From assembly GCF_003240565.2 (NCBI RefSeq), contig NZ_CP117255.1, positions 2,834,501 to 2,898,500 on the forward strand: DNA of 64,000 nt, given 5' to 3'. This document shows positions 55,360 through 64,000 of the stretch, in pieces. Origin of the DNA: Rhizobium tumorigenes (lineage in GTDB: Bacteria; Pseudomonadota; Alphaproteobacteria; Rhizobiales; Rhizobiaceae). Made by a program: the position numbers and the translations under genes. Position 1 is the first letter of the stretch. Every line of letters begins with the position of its first letter. The notes under the pieces are model-generated. The model saw nothing but the letters and a program-made list of their open reading frames with translations, did not search any database and was not told the origin of the DNA.

Positions 55360-58300
55360 ATGGGCACTTTGATAAGAGTTTTGAGCGGACTGACCAGGCT
55401 CGTCGGCATCGTCCTCGTTGCCGTCGTGGTGATTGCGATTGGCCTGGTCCTGGCGATTGGCTTTGCCCCGGGCGTGACGCGTTTTGCCGTCGATGAAGTC
55501 GCCAAGCTCGCCTCGACGCCTGACCGCCGTATCACCGTCACGGACCCCTCCGGTCTTTTGACGGGCAAGCTGCGCGCCGGCAACGTTACGCTCTCCGACA
55601 CGAAGGGAATTTTTGGCCAGATCTCCGGCCTGTCCGTAGACTGGTCGCCGCTTGCCCTTATCAAGGGCACCTTCCATGCCGAGACGATCGCCGCTGACAA
55701 GGTGGATTTCGTGCGGTTGCCGGTCAGCACTGCGGAAGTCGTGCCGGAGCCGACGCAGGCAACGCGCACCGCGTTCACCTTGCCCGTCGCCGTCACAGTC
55801 GATGCGTTCAACCTGCCCAATATCCAACTGAGCAAGCAGATCGCCGGCAACGACTTCGCGCTGGCAGCCTCGGGCAGCCTCGATGCGGACGGCAACAGGA
55901 TGGCGATGAAGCTCAATGCCAACCGCCTGGATGTGCCGGACGCAAGGCTGGTGGCCGACGTCGTCTTTGCACCCGACGACAACCAGCTGAAACTTCAGGC
56001 CAATCTCGCAGAGCCGAAAGGCGGTATGCTGGCCGGTCTGCTGCGCTTGCCCGGAAGTCCCGCAATGAACATCGATCTTTCCGGCCAGGGCCCTCTCTCA
56101 GACTGGACCGGCAAGCTGCAGGCGGCCCTGGATGGCCAGCAGATGGCGACGATAGACGGGCGCCACGTGCTGTCGGCAGACGGCGTGCGCCACATCACCG
56201 TCAAGGGCGGCGGCAAGGTGGACTCCCTGCTGCCACCGAATTTCCGGCCTCTCTTTGCCGGCCAGACGACCATCGACGTGGCAGCCGCCTTTGACGGCAA
56301 AGGCAAGATCGATATCCAGACCGGCAATCTCGCGACAGGCAGCGTCGTGCTTGCGGCATCCGGGACACTAGATCCCGCCGGCAACAACAGTCTCAATGCC
56401 AATCTGATCGGCACCTCCGGACCGGTAGACTTCCGCTGGCCGCTGGCCGAAGGCGAGGCTCGCGCCCTGATTTCACGCGTCGATCTCGCGCTAACCGGCG
56501 CAGCAGGCTCCGCAAAAATCGATGCCAGGGCGCAGATCGACAGCGCCAGCGTGCCGCAGGGGCGTCTTGCAAAGGTGGACCTCACCGCAAAGAGCGATGA
56601 TTTCAATGTCTCGGCAAGCTCCGGTCCGCTGCTGCTCAACCTGTCAGTGGGCGATGCTTCCTTCGTCAATCCGGACCTGCAGCGGGCAGTGCACGGCCCG
56701 CTATCGCTGTCCGCCCCCCTGCAACTCTCTTCCAACAATATCGGCTTCAACGGTACGACTCTGAAAAGCGGCGGTATCAACGGCACGCTCAACGGTCGCT
56801 ACACGCTGACCTCGCAGTCTCTGAACGGCAATTTCAAGCTGGCAGTAGCCCCGGCAGCACTGCCCGAGGCGGTCGCCCAGAAATTCGATGCGCCGATTTC
56901 GCTGGAGGCGCAGGTCGCCGGCACCATCCCCTCCAAGATCAATCTTTCCAATCTCCATCTGAAATCCGGTACCGCCGAGATTAACGGCAATATCGCCCTT
57001 GCGGACGAGGCGCTGACAGCGGATCTCTCCGGCCGATTGCTGAAACTTTCAAAGCTGCTGGACACCGCCGACGGCCAGGCCGACTTTACCGTCAAGGCAT
57101 CGGGGCCGCTGGCAAAACTCGGCGTCGATGCCAGCCTGAAGGCGATCAACGTGAAACTGGCCGGCCGCCTACTGGATACGCTAGACGTCGCTGTCAAAGG
57201 CGTCGCCGATCCGAATGCCCCCGAGGGCAGCGTCACCGCGTCGGGTGCGATCGATGGCAAGCCGATCAACATCAGCGCCAATGCTACTTCCAAGGATGGC
57301 GCAACCGACATACCCGGCCTCAGCGTGGAGATCGGCGACAACAGCCTGAATGGGTGGCTGACCCTGTCGCCGGGCTTCGAGCCGGCCGGCTCTTTGACCT
57401 TCGACTTTCCTGATATAGGGCTGTTGGCGGCGCTGGCTGGCCAGCGGGCAGAGGGCAACCTCCGAGGCGAGGTCAAGATCGACAACGACAACGGCAAGAC
57501 CTCTGCCGTGATCAATGCATCCGGTTCCGGAGTGCGGCGAGACGATCTTTCCATCGTCAAGCCGGAGATCGGGCTGACCATCAGCGACCTCAAGGCATTC
57601 GCTGCCAATGGCAGCATTCGTGCGGGCGAAATCGCTTCCGGCACGAACCGGCTGGTCGCCCCGGCGCTGACATTCAAGCAGCAGGGCAACCGCACGGACT
57701 TCGATCTGAAGGCCAACTATGACGACAAGCCGGTGACAGCATCGGGAAATGTCGTGACTGGTAACGGCCAGACGGTTGTCAGCCTCGATAACTTCGCGGC
57801 AACCCCGATGGCTATTCCGGTAAAGCTTGGCGCGCCGACGAAAGCAACGATTGCCAACGGCACCGTGACACTTTCCGGACTGACCATCCAGACCGGCAGC
57901 GGATCGATCAACGTGACCGGCAGCGCCGGTGAGGCTCTCGATATCGAGGCCAAGATCACAAGCCTGCCCGCAAGTCTGGCGAACACCTTCATGGCAAGCC
58001 TCGCCGCCGAGGGTACGATCTCCGGCACGGCCAAGGTAACCGGCAAGCCTGCGTCCCCGAACGTCGTATTTCAGGCAGACTGGGCCAATGCCGCCACGAG
58101 CCAGACGAAATCGGCCGGCATTTCCGCGCTGGGCATCAAGACAAACGGTAAGTTTGCAGACAACAAGGTCACGATCGACCTTAATCTCAGCGGCCCCTCC
58201 GGTCTGTCGCTGAACGGTGGCGGCAGTGTCGAGGTTGCAGGCAGCAAGGCCCTGGCCCTGAAATTCGAAGGCACCGTACCGTTCGACGTTCTTGCCGGGC

Positions 58301-59541
58301 AGTTGTCGGCACAGGGTTACGTTGCCAGCGGCGCGGCAAAGGTCAATGTCCAGATCGGTGGCACGACGGCTGCGCCGGCAATCACGGGCAGCGTCAACGT
58401 CAGCGGCGCCAAGCTCCTCGATATCCGTCGCAACCTTGCGGTCAACGCAATCTCCGCAAACCTGACGCTGGAGGGCCCGCAGGCGCGCCTAGTCAGCCTG
58501 AATGCGACGCTGGGCAGCGGCGGCACGGTTTCCGCCAGCGGCACCGTCGGCATCTCCGGTGACTTCCCGGCAGACATCGCCATCAAGCTCAACAGGGCGA
58601 CCTATGTCGACGGCACGCTTGTCACTGCGACCGTCGACGGCACGCTCGGCATCAAGGGGCCAATCCTGACCGCTCCCGTCCTTAGCGGGCGGCTGAGGCT
58701 GGAGAAGGCGTCGATCACGGTGCCGGAAAAGCTGCCCGCGTCGCTGTCGGAAATCAACATCCGCCACAAGAACGCCCCCACCGCCGTGACCGCCCAGTTC
58801 AAGAAGGACCGGGCGGAAGGCGCCACGCAGAAATCGATGAGCCTCGGGCTGGACCTGCAACTCGATGCGCCGTCCCAGATTTTCGTGCGCGGTCGTGGCA
58901 TCGATGCGGAACTCGGCGGCAGCGTCATCATCAAGGGGACAGCAGCCACGCCTGTCGTCACCGGCGGCTTCACAATGCGCCGTGGCCGATTGACCATTCT
59001 CAGCCGCCGGCTGGATTTCACCGACAAGAGCCGCATCAGCTTTGCCGGCGACCTGACACCCACCCTCGACATGGAAGCGACCTCGACGGCGAGTTCGACG
59101 ACCGTGACCGTCAATGTGTCAGGCGTCGCCACGGACCCGACCATCGGCTTCTCCTCCTCGCCCGCTCTGCCGCAGGACGAGGTCATGGCACAGCTCATCT
59201 TCGGCCAGTCCATGGCCAAGCTTTCGCCGGTGCAGATTGCCCAGCTCGCAGACGCCGCCAGCCAGCTGGCCGGTGGCCGCTCGACCTCGCTGTTCGAGGG
59301 TTTGCGCAACCAGCTCGGCGTGGACGACCTCGATGTCACTACCGACTCCAAGGGCCAGACCCAGGTCGGCGTGGGCCGCTACATCAACAAGCGCACCTAT
59401 CTGGAACTGCAGCAGGGCACCGGCAATTCGACCAAGGCCGTGATCAACCTCGATGTCGGGCGCGGCATCAAGCTGCAGGGCTCGGCTGGCTCCAACGGTG
59501 CCGGTGGCGCCGGTGTCGTCTATGAACACGAATACGACTAG
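55360..59541 (+). CDS. tamB: translocation and assembly module subunit TamB
   Basis: A 1393-residue AsmA-like protein: one N-terminal transmembrane helix (about 12-36), a very long periplasmic repeat of beta strands, and a C-terminal DUF490/TamB domain from about 1080 (RGRGIDAELGGSV, SFAGDLTPTLDMEAT, LPQDEVMAQLIFG, ending VVYEHEYD). It is anchored in the inner membrane and reaches TamA; related proteins also move phospholipids. Its end overlaps the Lrp gene on the other strand by four bases. Confidence 0.93.
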   Translation: MGTLIRVLSGLTRLVGIVLVAVVVIAIGLVLAIGFAPGVTRFAVDEVAKLASTPDRRITVTDPSGLLTGKLRAGNVTLSDTKGIFGQISGLSVDWSPLALIKGTFHAETIAADKVDFVRLPVSTAEVVPEPTQATRTAFTLPVAVTVDAFNLPNIQLSKQIAGNDFALAASGSLDADGNRMAMKLNANRLDVPDARLVADVVFAPDDNQLKLQANLAEPKGGMLAGLLRLPGSPAMNIDLSGQGPLSDWTGKLQAALDGQQMATIDGRHVLSADGVRHITVKGGGKVDSLLPPNFRPLFAGQTTIDVAAAFDGKGKIDIQTGNLATGSVVLAASGTLDPAGNNSLNANLIGTSGPVDFRWPLAEGEARALISRVDLALTGAAGSAKIDARAQIDSASVPQGRLAKVDLTAKSDDFNVSASSGPLLLNLSVGDASFVNPDLQRAVHGPLSLSAPLQLSSNNIGFNGTTLKSGGINGTLNGRYTLTSQSLNGNFKLAVAPAALPEAVAQKFDAPISLEAQVAGTIPSKINLSNLHLKSGTAEINGNIALADEALTADLSGRLLKLSKLLDTADGQADFTVKASGPLAKLGVDASLKAINVKLAGRLLDTLDVAVKGVADPNAPEGSVTASGAIDGKPINISANATSKDGATDIPGLSVEIGDNSLNGWLTLSPGFEPAGSLTFDFPDIGLLAALAGQRAEGNLRGEVKIDNDNGKTSAVINASGSGVRRDDLSIVKPEIGLTISDLKAFAANGSIRAGEIASGTNRLVAPALTFKQQGNRTDFDLKANYDDKPVTASGNVVTGNGQTVVSLDNFAATPMAIPVKLGAPTKATIANGTVTLSGLTIQTGSGSINVTGSAGEALDIEAKITSLPASLANTFMASLAAEGTISGTAKVTGKPASPNVVFQADWANAATSQTKSAGISALGIKTNGKFADNKVTIDLNLSGPSGLSLNGGGSVEVAGSKALALKFEGTVPFDVLAGQLSAQGYVASGAAKVNVQIGGTTAAPAITGSVNVSGAKLLDIRRNLAVNAISANLTLEGPQARLVSLNATLGSGGTVSASGTVGISGDFPADIAIKLNRATYVDGTLVTATVDGTLGIKGPILTAPVLSGRLRLEKASITVPEKLPASLSEINIRHKNAPTAVTAQFKKDRAEGATQKSMSLGLDLQLDAPSQIFVRGRGIDAELGGSVIIKGTAATPVVTGGFTMRRGRLTILSRRLDFTDKSRISFAGDLTPTLDMEATSTASSTTVTVNVSGVATDPTIGFSSSPALPQDEVMAQLIFGQSMAKLSPVQIAQLADAASQLAGGRSTSLFEGLRNQLGVDDLDVTTDSKGQTQVGVGRYINKRTYLELQQGTGNSTKAVINLDVGRGIKLQGSAGSNGAGGAGVVYEHEYD

Positions 59542-59966
59542 AAACCGGTCTTGCTGGTTTTCAGGAGAATGTTCGATTCCGTCGTGTTGATACCGTCGAT
59601 CAGCCGGATGCGCCTGAGCGTCTCGTCGAAGCCGGCAAGGTCATGGCTCTCCAGCTCGGCGATGAAATCCCATTTGCCATTGGTACTGTGCAGGGCGCGC
59701 ACCTGCGGCAACCCGCGCAGCTGATCGGCGACCCGGTCTGCCAGCCTGCCGAGCACCTCGATCATCACGATTGCGCGCACACCTGCGGATCTCGTCTCGT
59801 GGCCGGTGCGAATCGTGAAGCCGGTGATGGTGCCGTTTTCCACCAGCCTGTCGATGCGCGCCGAGACTGTGGCGCGCGATGCACCGGTTGCAGCAGCCAG
59901 CGATGAAACCGGTATCCGCGAATTATGCCTGAGCGCACTCAGCAGCTCCCGGTCCAGATCATCCAT
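59538..59966 (-). CDS. Lrp/AsnC-family regulator
   Basis: A 142-residue Lrp-type protein: N-terminal helix-turn-helix (about 2-50, LAAATGASRATVSARIDRL in parts) and a C-terminal RAM ligand domain (about 68-140). The ATG at 59966 lies six bases after GTGAG and is preferred over 59972. It is divergent from arginase and ornithine aminotransferase and is most likely their arginine- or ornithine-responsive activator. Confidence 0.88.
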   Translation of the reverse strand: MDDLDRELLSALRHNSRIPVSSLAAATGASRATVSARIDRLVENGTITGFTIRTGHETRSAGVRAIVMIEVLGRLADRVADQLRGLPQVRALHSTNGKWDFIAELESHDLAGFDETLRRIRLIDGINTTESNILLKTSKTGF

Positions 59967-60001
59967 ACACATCTCACTTTGTAAAATAGGCCTTGGCAAT
60001 C

Positions 60002-60017
60002 TGCGCAATCATACGCA
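60002..60017. promoter_or_regulatory. possible Lrp-type operator in the rocF promoter
   Basis: TGCG-CAATCATA-CGCA is an inverted repeat in the 126-base gap between the Lrp-type gene and arginase. Size and position suit an AsnC/Lrp dimer site, but the arms are only four bases. Confidence 0.25.
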
Positions 60018-60092
60018 AAAACCGACACTTTTCCATCTTTTTGCTGTCATCGCCGTAGGCCATATTACCCTGACAATTCAGGGAACCGCCTC

Positions 60093-61028
60093 ATGAACAC
60101 CCACTCGACCTCTGTCACGCTGATCGGCGTTCCTCTCGAAGAAGGCTCTGGCCGACGCGGCGCGGCCATGGGGCCGACGGCGCTCCGCATCGCCGGCATC
60201 GACACGATGCTGATCGAACTCGGTTATAACGTTATCGATGCCGGTGACCTTCACCCGGAACCGGCCGGCGACTTGCCGGATCATCCGAAGGCACATCACC
60301 TGAAGGTCGTCGGCGCCTTTACCCGGGCGCTGGAATCAAGCGTATACGACGTGGCCAAGGCAGGCGGATTTCCCATCATTCTTGGCGGCGACCATGCCCT
60401 GTCGATGGGCAGCGTCTCCGGCATGGCCCGCTATGCAGCCGGTATCGGCCGCCCGCTTTTCGTCTTGTGGCTCGACGCCCATGCCGACTTCAATTCGCCG
60501 GTGACGTCTCCGTCCGGCAATATCCACGGAATGCCGGTGGCGTTTTTCTGCGGCGAGGCGGAATTCGCCGACATCCTGCCGAAGGAGCGACCCTTCGTCG
60601 ACCCGCGCAAGGTCTACCAGGTCGGCATCCGCTCCGTCGATCCACATGAGCGCGATGCCATCCGCGAGCACGGTGTCAACGTCTTCGACATGCGCGCCAT
60701 CGACGAGCAGGGCGTGGCCTCCATCATCAGCAACATCCTGACGACCGTGAGCAATGCAAATGGCCTGCTGCATGTCAGCTTCGACGTCGATTTCCTCGAT
60801 CCGGACGTCGCACCCGGCGTCGGCACCACCGTTCCCGGCGGCGCCACCTTCCGAGAAGCACATCTGGTCATGGAGATGCTGTCGGACAGCGGCCTTGTAT
60901 CGTCGCTGGATCTCGTCGAACTCAATCCGTTTCTCGACGATCGTGGCAAGAGTGCCCGCGTTCTTGTTGAACTGACGGCCAGCCTGTTCGGCCGCCGCAT
61001 CTTCGACCGCCCGACCCGCGCCGCCTGA
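60093..61028 (+). CDS. rocF: arginase
   Basis: A manganese enzyme of 311 residues that splits arginine into ornithine and urea. Metal motifs are GGDH at 98-101, DAHAD at 128-132 and [14 protein letters not shown] near 230. The [13 protein letters not shown] opening and [15 protein letters not shown] in parts mark true arginase rather than agmatinase. Ornithine passes to the aminotransferase encoded 20 bases downstream. Confidence 0.94.
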   Translation: MNTHSTSVTLIGVPLEEGSGRRGAAMGPTALRIAGIDTMLIELGYNVIDAGDLHPEPAGDLPDHPKAHHLKVVGAFTRALESSVYDVAKAGGFPIILGGDHALSMGSVSGMARYAAGIGRPLFVLWLDAHADFNSPVTSPSGNIHGMPVAFFCGEAEFADILPKERPFVDPRKVYQVGIRSVDPHERDAIREHGVNVFDMRAIDEQGVASIISNILTTVSNANGLLHVSFDVDFLDPDVAPGVGTTVPGGATFREAHLVMEMLSDSGLVSSLDLVELNPFLDDRGKSARVLVELTASLFGRRIFDRPTRAA

Positions 61029-61048
61029 TCCTGGAGAGGAGACCGCCC

Positions 61049-62248
61049 GTGACCTTGTCCGCCAATCTCATAGCCACCGAACAGCGCCTCGGCGCCCACA
61101 ACTACAAGCCGCTCGACGTCATCCTGTCACGTGGCGAAGGCGTGTATGTATGGGACACCGACGGCAATCGTTATCTCGATTGCCTGTCCGCATATTCGGC
61201 GGTCAACCAGGGTCACTGCCATCCAAAGATCCTCGCGGCCATGACCGAGCAGGCCGGCAAGCTGACGCTGACATCGCGGGCTTTCCGCAACGACCAGCTT
61301 GCCTACCTCTACGAAGAGCTCGCCGCCCTCACCGGCTCGCACAAGATCCTGCCGATGAACTCCGGCGCCGAGGCAGTCGAGACCGTCGTCAAGGCGGTTC
61401 GCAAATGGGGATATGAGGTCAAGGGCGTCGCCGAGAACCAGGCGGAGATCATTGTCTGCTCGGAGAACTTCCACGGCCGGACGCTCGGCATCATCAGTTT
61501 TTCGACGGACCCCGATGCCCGCAATGGCTTTGGCCCCTACGCCCCCGGCTTCGTCACCGTGCCCTTCGGCGATGCCGATGCACTGGCGGCAGCGATTACC
61601 GAAAATACAGTTGCGGTTCTGGTGGAGCCGATCCAGGGCGAGGCCGGCGTCATCATTCCGCCGGCCGGCTATTTCACGCGTGTCCGCGAACTCTGCACCG
61701 ACAACAACGTCACGCTGATCCTCGACGAGATCCAGACCGGGCTTGGCCGTACAGGCAGGCTGCTGGCTGAGGAGCATGAAGGCATTGAGGCGGACGTGAC
61801 GCTGATCGGCAAGGCGCTGTCAGGCGGCTTCTATCCGGTGTCTGCGGTGCTTTCGAACTCGGAGGTTCTGGGTGTCCTGAAGCCTGGCCAGCATGGCTCG
61901 ACTTTCGGCGGCAACCCGCTAGCCTGCGCCGTCGCCCGCGCCGCCCTGAAGGTGCTGACGGAAGAAGGCATGATCGAGAACGCCGCCGTCATGGGCAACC
62001 GCTTCCTCGATGGCCTCAGGGCAATCCGGTCCAACATCGTCAAGGACGTTCGCGGTCGCGGCTTGATGATGGCGATAGAACTGGACCCGGAAGCCGGCGG
62101 CGCCAGGCCTTACTGCGACGCCTTGAAGGCACTCGGCATTCTGGCCAAGGACACCCACGGCCATACGATCCGTCTTGCACCTCCGCTTGTCATCACGGCA
62201 GATCAGGTCGACTGGGCCGTCGAGCGACTTGCCAAGGTCCTCGCATAG
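61049..62248 (+). CDS. rocD: ornithine--oxo-acid aminotransferase
   Basis: A class III PLP aminotransferase of 399 residues that turns ornithine into glutamate semialdehyde. [16 protein letters not shown] text near 52-61, NSGAEAVET at 104-112, [18 protein letters not shown] and Schiff-base lysine K255 in LIGKALSGG are clear. The start is GTG at 61049, with GGAGAGGAG upstream. With rocF it forms an arginine-to-glutamate catabolic operon. Confidence 0.94.
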   Translation: MTLSANLIATEQRLGAHNYKPLDVILSRGEGVYVWDTDGNRYLDCLSAYSAVNQGHCHPKILAAMTEQAGKLTLTSRAFRNDQLAYLYEELAALTGSHKILPMNSGAEAVETVVKAVRKWGYEVKGVAENQAEIIVCSENFHGRTLGIISFSTDPDARNGFGPYAPGFVTVPFGDADALAAAITENTVAVLVEPIQGEAGVIIPPAGYFTRVRELCTDNNVTLILDEIQTGLGRTGRLLAEEHEGIEADVTLIGKALSGGFYPVSAVLSNSEVLGVLKPGQHGSTFGGNPLACAVARAALKVLTEEGMIENAAVMGNRFLDGLRAIRSNIVKDVRGRGLMMAIELDPEAGGARPYCDALKALGILAKDTHGHTIRLAPPLVITADQVDWAVERLAKVLA

Positions 62249-62592
62249 GACAACCCTTTCATCGCTCTCTATAGTTAGAGGCACGGGTGTTTAAGTGAGA
62301 GTGATGCGTATTCACCCCCAGGATTTGAGGGGTAAATTATCGAATCTAAGTAAATTTTTAATGACTTCATTATAATACAAATAGCAACGGATACACGACT
62401 TCCAAATAAAAATGACATTTCGCAAATTTAAAATTTTCGCCTGAACTACAAATAACTCAACCCGCAGCAAATAATCAGCCATACTTACAAATTAGATAGA
62501 ATATAAAATGAAAATGGGCGACGCTCACATTTTACATTCTGCTGATTGGCGAAGTGTGCCTCGACGAAATTGCTTGATTGGAGGAAAATTCC
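62249..62592. other. AT-rich intergenic region before the chemoreceptor gene
   Basis: About 340 bases that are far more AT-rich than the surrounding DNA, with the palindromic run AAATTTAAAATTTT and several TATAAT-like hexamers. No open frame with family resemblance or RNA gene is seen. It probably holds the chemoreceptor promoter. Confidence 0.5.
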
Positions 62593-64000
62593 ATGTCGAT
62601 CATACCGTTCAGTTCCGGGACCAAAGCCAAGGCGATCAACGCAGCCCTCATGAAATCCCAGGCAGTCATCGAGTTTGATCTGACGGGCAAGATTATCACC
62701 GCCAATGAGAATTTCTGCAATACGCTTGGCTACAAGCTGCAGGATATCGCCGGCAGGCACCACAGCATTTTCTGCGACCCCGCCTATGTCGCATCCAGCG
62801 AGTACCGCACCTTCTGGGCCAATCTCGGTGACGGCAAGTTCGATTCCGGAGAGTATAAAAGACTTGGGAAGGACGGACGCGAAGTCTGGCTCCAGGCGAC
62901 CTACAATCCTGTGCTGTCGCACGGCAAACCCAGCAAGGTGGTCAAATTCGCCAGTGTCATCACCGACGCAAAATTGCGCGCGGCCGATGCCGAAGGCAAG
63001 CTCAATGCGATTTCCCGAGTCCAGGCCGTGATCGAATTTACGCCTGGTGGAGAGATCATTACGGCCAACGAAAACTTCCTGTCGCTCCTTGGATATAGGC
63101 TCGAGGACATCCGCGGACGTCACCACCAGATATTCTGCGACCCGGCCTATGTTTCAACGTCGGCTTACAGGAAGTTCTGGGAAACACTCTCCTCCGGTCA
63201 GTTTATCGCGGAAGAGTTCATGCGGATCGGCAAGGGCGGCAAGGTCGTCTGGATTCAGGCTTCCTACAACCCTATCCTGGACATGAACGGTCGCATCTTC
63301 AAGGTCGTCAAATTCGCAACCGACGTCACAGAACGCGTCCGCGCAGTCGCAGAACTGGCCGCTGGCCTGACGGCGCTTGCCAATGGCGACCTGGTATCGC
63401 GCATCGAAAAGCCTTTCATTCCGACGCTTGAAAAGGTCCGCGTCGACTTCAACAACTCCGTCGAGAAGCTGGAATCGGCCATGCGCGTCGTGGCCGAGAA
63501 TGCCAACGCGATTGCTGCCGGCGCAAGCCAGACCCGCACAGCTTCCGACGAGCTTGCACGGCGTACCGAGCAACAGGCCGCCGCCGTGGAGCAGACAGCC
63601 GCTGCCTTGGAGGAGATCACCCAGACGGTTGCCGACAGCGCACGTCGGGCCGAGGAATCCGCCAATCTGGTGGCCCAGACCAGAAGCGGGGCCGAGCTCT
63701 CCGGAGCCGTCGTCCGCAACGCCGTCAATGCGATGGGGGAAATCGACAAGTCGTCGCGCGAAATCAGCAACATCATCAGCGTCATCGACGACATCGCCTT
63801 CCAGACCAACCTGCTGGCCTTGAACGCCGGCGTCGAGGCAGCACGGGCCGGGGAAGCCGGCAAGGGCTTTGCAGTCGTCGCCCAGGAAGTCCGCGAACTC
63901 GCACAGCGCTCGGCAAAGGCTGCCAAGGAGATCAAGACCCTGATCACCACTTCGTCGACGCAGGTCAAGAACGGCGTGTCGCTGGTGGACGAAACAGGCC
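62593..64000 (+). CDS. methyl-accepting chemotaxis protein with two PAS domains (partial)
   Basis: An open frame from the ATG at 62593 (GGAGG seven bases upstream) to the window end, about 469 codons. Two similar PAS domains occur at about 15-125 and 140-250, each with ITANENF, [13 protein letters not shown] and VKFA. They are followed by a HAMP-like linker and a signalling domain with [19 protein letters not shown] and [13 protein letters not shown] in parts. There is no transmembrane helix, so it is a soluble receptor, perhaps sensing redox or oxygen. The C-terminus lies outside. Confidence 0.92.
   Translation, partial: MSIIPFSSGTKAKAINAALMKSQAVIEFDLTGKIITANENFCNTLGYKLQDIAGRHHSIFCDPAYVASSEYRTFWANLGDGKFDSGEYKRLGKDGREVWLQATYNPVLSHGKPSKVVKFASVITDAKLRAADAEGKLNAISRVQAVIEFTPGGEIITANENFLSLLGYRLEDIRGRHHQIFCDPAYVSTSAYRKFWETLSSGQFIAEEFMRIGKGGKVVWIQASYNPILDMNGRIFKVVKFATDVTERVRAVAELAAGLTALANGDLVSRIEKPFIPTLEKVRVDFNNSVEKLESAMRVVAENANAIAAGASQTRTASDELARRTEQQAAAVEQTAAALEEITQTVADSARRAEESANLVAQTRSGAELSGAVVRNAVNAMGEIDKSSREISNIISVIDDIAFQTNLLALNAGVEAARAGEAGKGFAVVAQEVRELAQRSAKAAKEIKTLITTSSTQVKNGVSLVDETG

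Overview
The window is chromosomal DNA from an alphaproteobacterium, most likely a Rhizobiaceae member of the Agrobacterium/Rhizobium type. The evidence is high-GC coding DNA, rhizobial-type gene sets (aerobic CobS/CobT cobaltochelatase, ALA synthase HemA, RopA-like porin, DUF982, TIGR02302/DUF4175, DUF2125), CtrA-like half-sites, and a tRNA-Arg(CCU) split in its anticodon loop by a group I intron, an arrangement known from Agrobacterium. I see no prophage, insertion sequence, CRISPR array or integrated island. Most of the window is core chromosome on both strands.

Layout. 1-4.8 kb: end of argH, a small LptM-type lipoprotein, lysA, then a large DUF4175 membrane protein. 4.9-5.9 kb: a CpdR-like response regulator and hpt. 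6-11.8 kb: cell envelope and division genes (DUF3426-like protein, ftsE-ftsX, YdcF-like protein, PlsC-like acyltransferase), then ChaC-like and DUF2125 proteins. 11.9-16 kb: the tyrA-hisC pair, a methyltransferase, gloB and a cupin. 16-19 kb: an EamA exporter, a DUF3108 protein, rpmB with clear promoter and terminator, and a queuosine-precursor transporter whose start codon lies in a possible preQ1-type pseudoknot. 19-24.4 kb: a phytase-like lipoprotein, cobT, cobS, a J-domain protein and bolA. 24.4-30 kb: a palindromic repeat, then CorC/HlyC-type protein, aroB and aroK (minus strand), and a small membrane protein, xerD and accA (plus strand). 30-34 kb: L,D-transpeptidase, TusA-like protein, CobW-type GTPase and a D-Ala-D-Ala carboxypeptidase. 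34-36.5 kb: an M20 hydrolase and two CBS-domain genes behind a perfect FNR/FixK-type box. 36.6-40.2 kb: the intron-containing tRNA-Arg, a porin with a strong terminator, and an ABC exporter.

40.2-49.8 kb is the most accessory-looking stretch. It has orphan small proteins, then a nitrogen-compound locus: a ureohydrolase, an aminotransferase, a HutC-type GntR regulator, a four-gene polar amino-acid ABC importer and an AraC regulator. BON-domain and secreted orphan proteins follow. 50-59.5 kb: dxr, hemA, a glycine-zipper lipoprotein and the tamA-tamB pair. 59.5-62.2 kb: an Lrp-type regulator divergent from arginase and ornithine aminotransferase, an arginine-catabolic unit. The window ends inside a cytoplasmic PAS-PAS chemoreceptor.

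No wholly new multi-gene system can be claimed from sequence alone. The strongest leads are the tRNA group I intron (a known class), the preQ1-like pseudoknot on the transporter start codon, and the ureohydrolase/aminotransferase/ABC locus, whose substrate is unknown.
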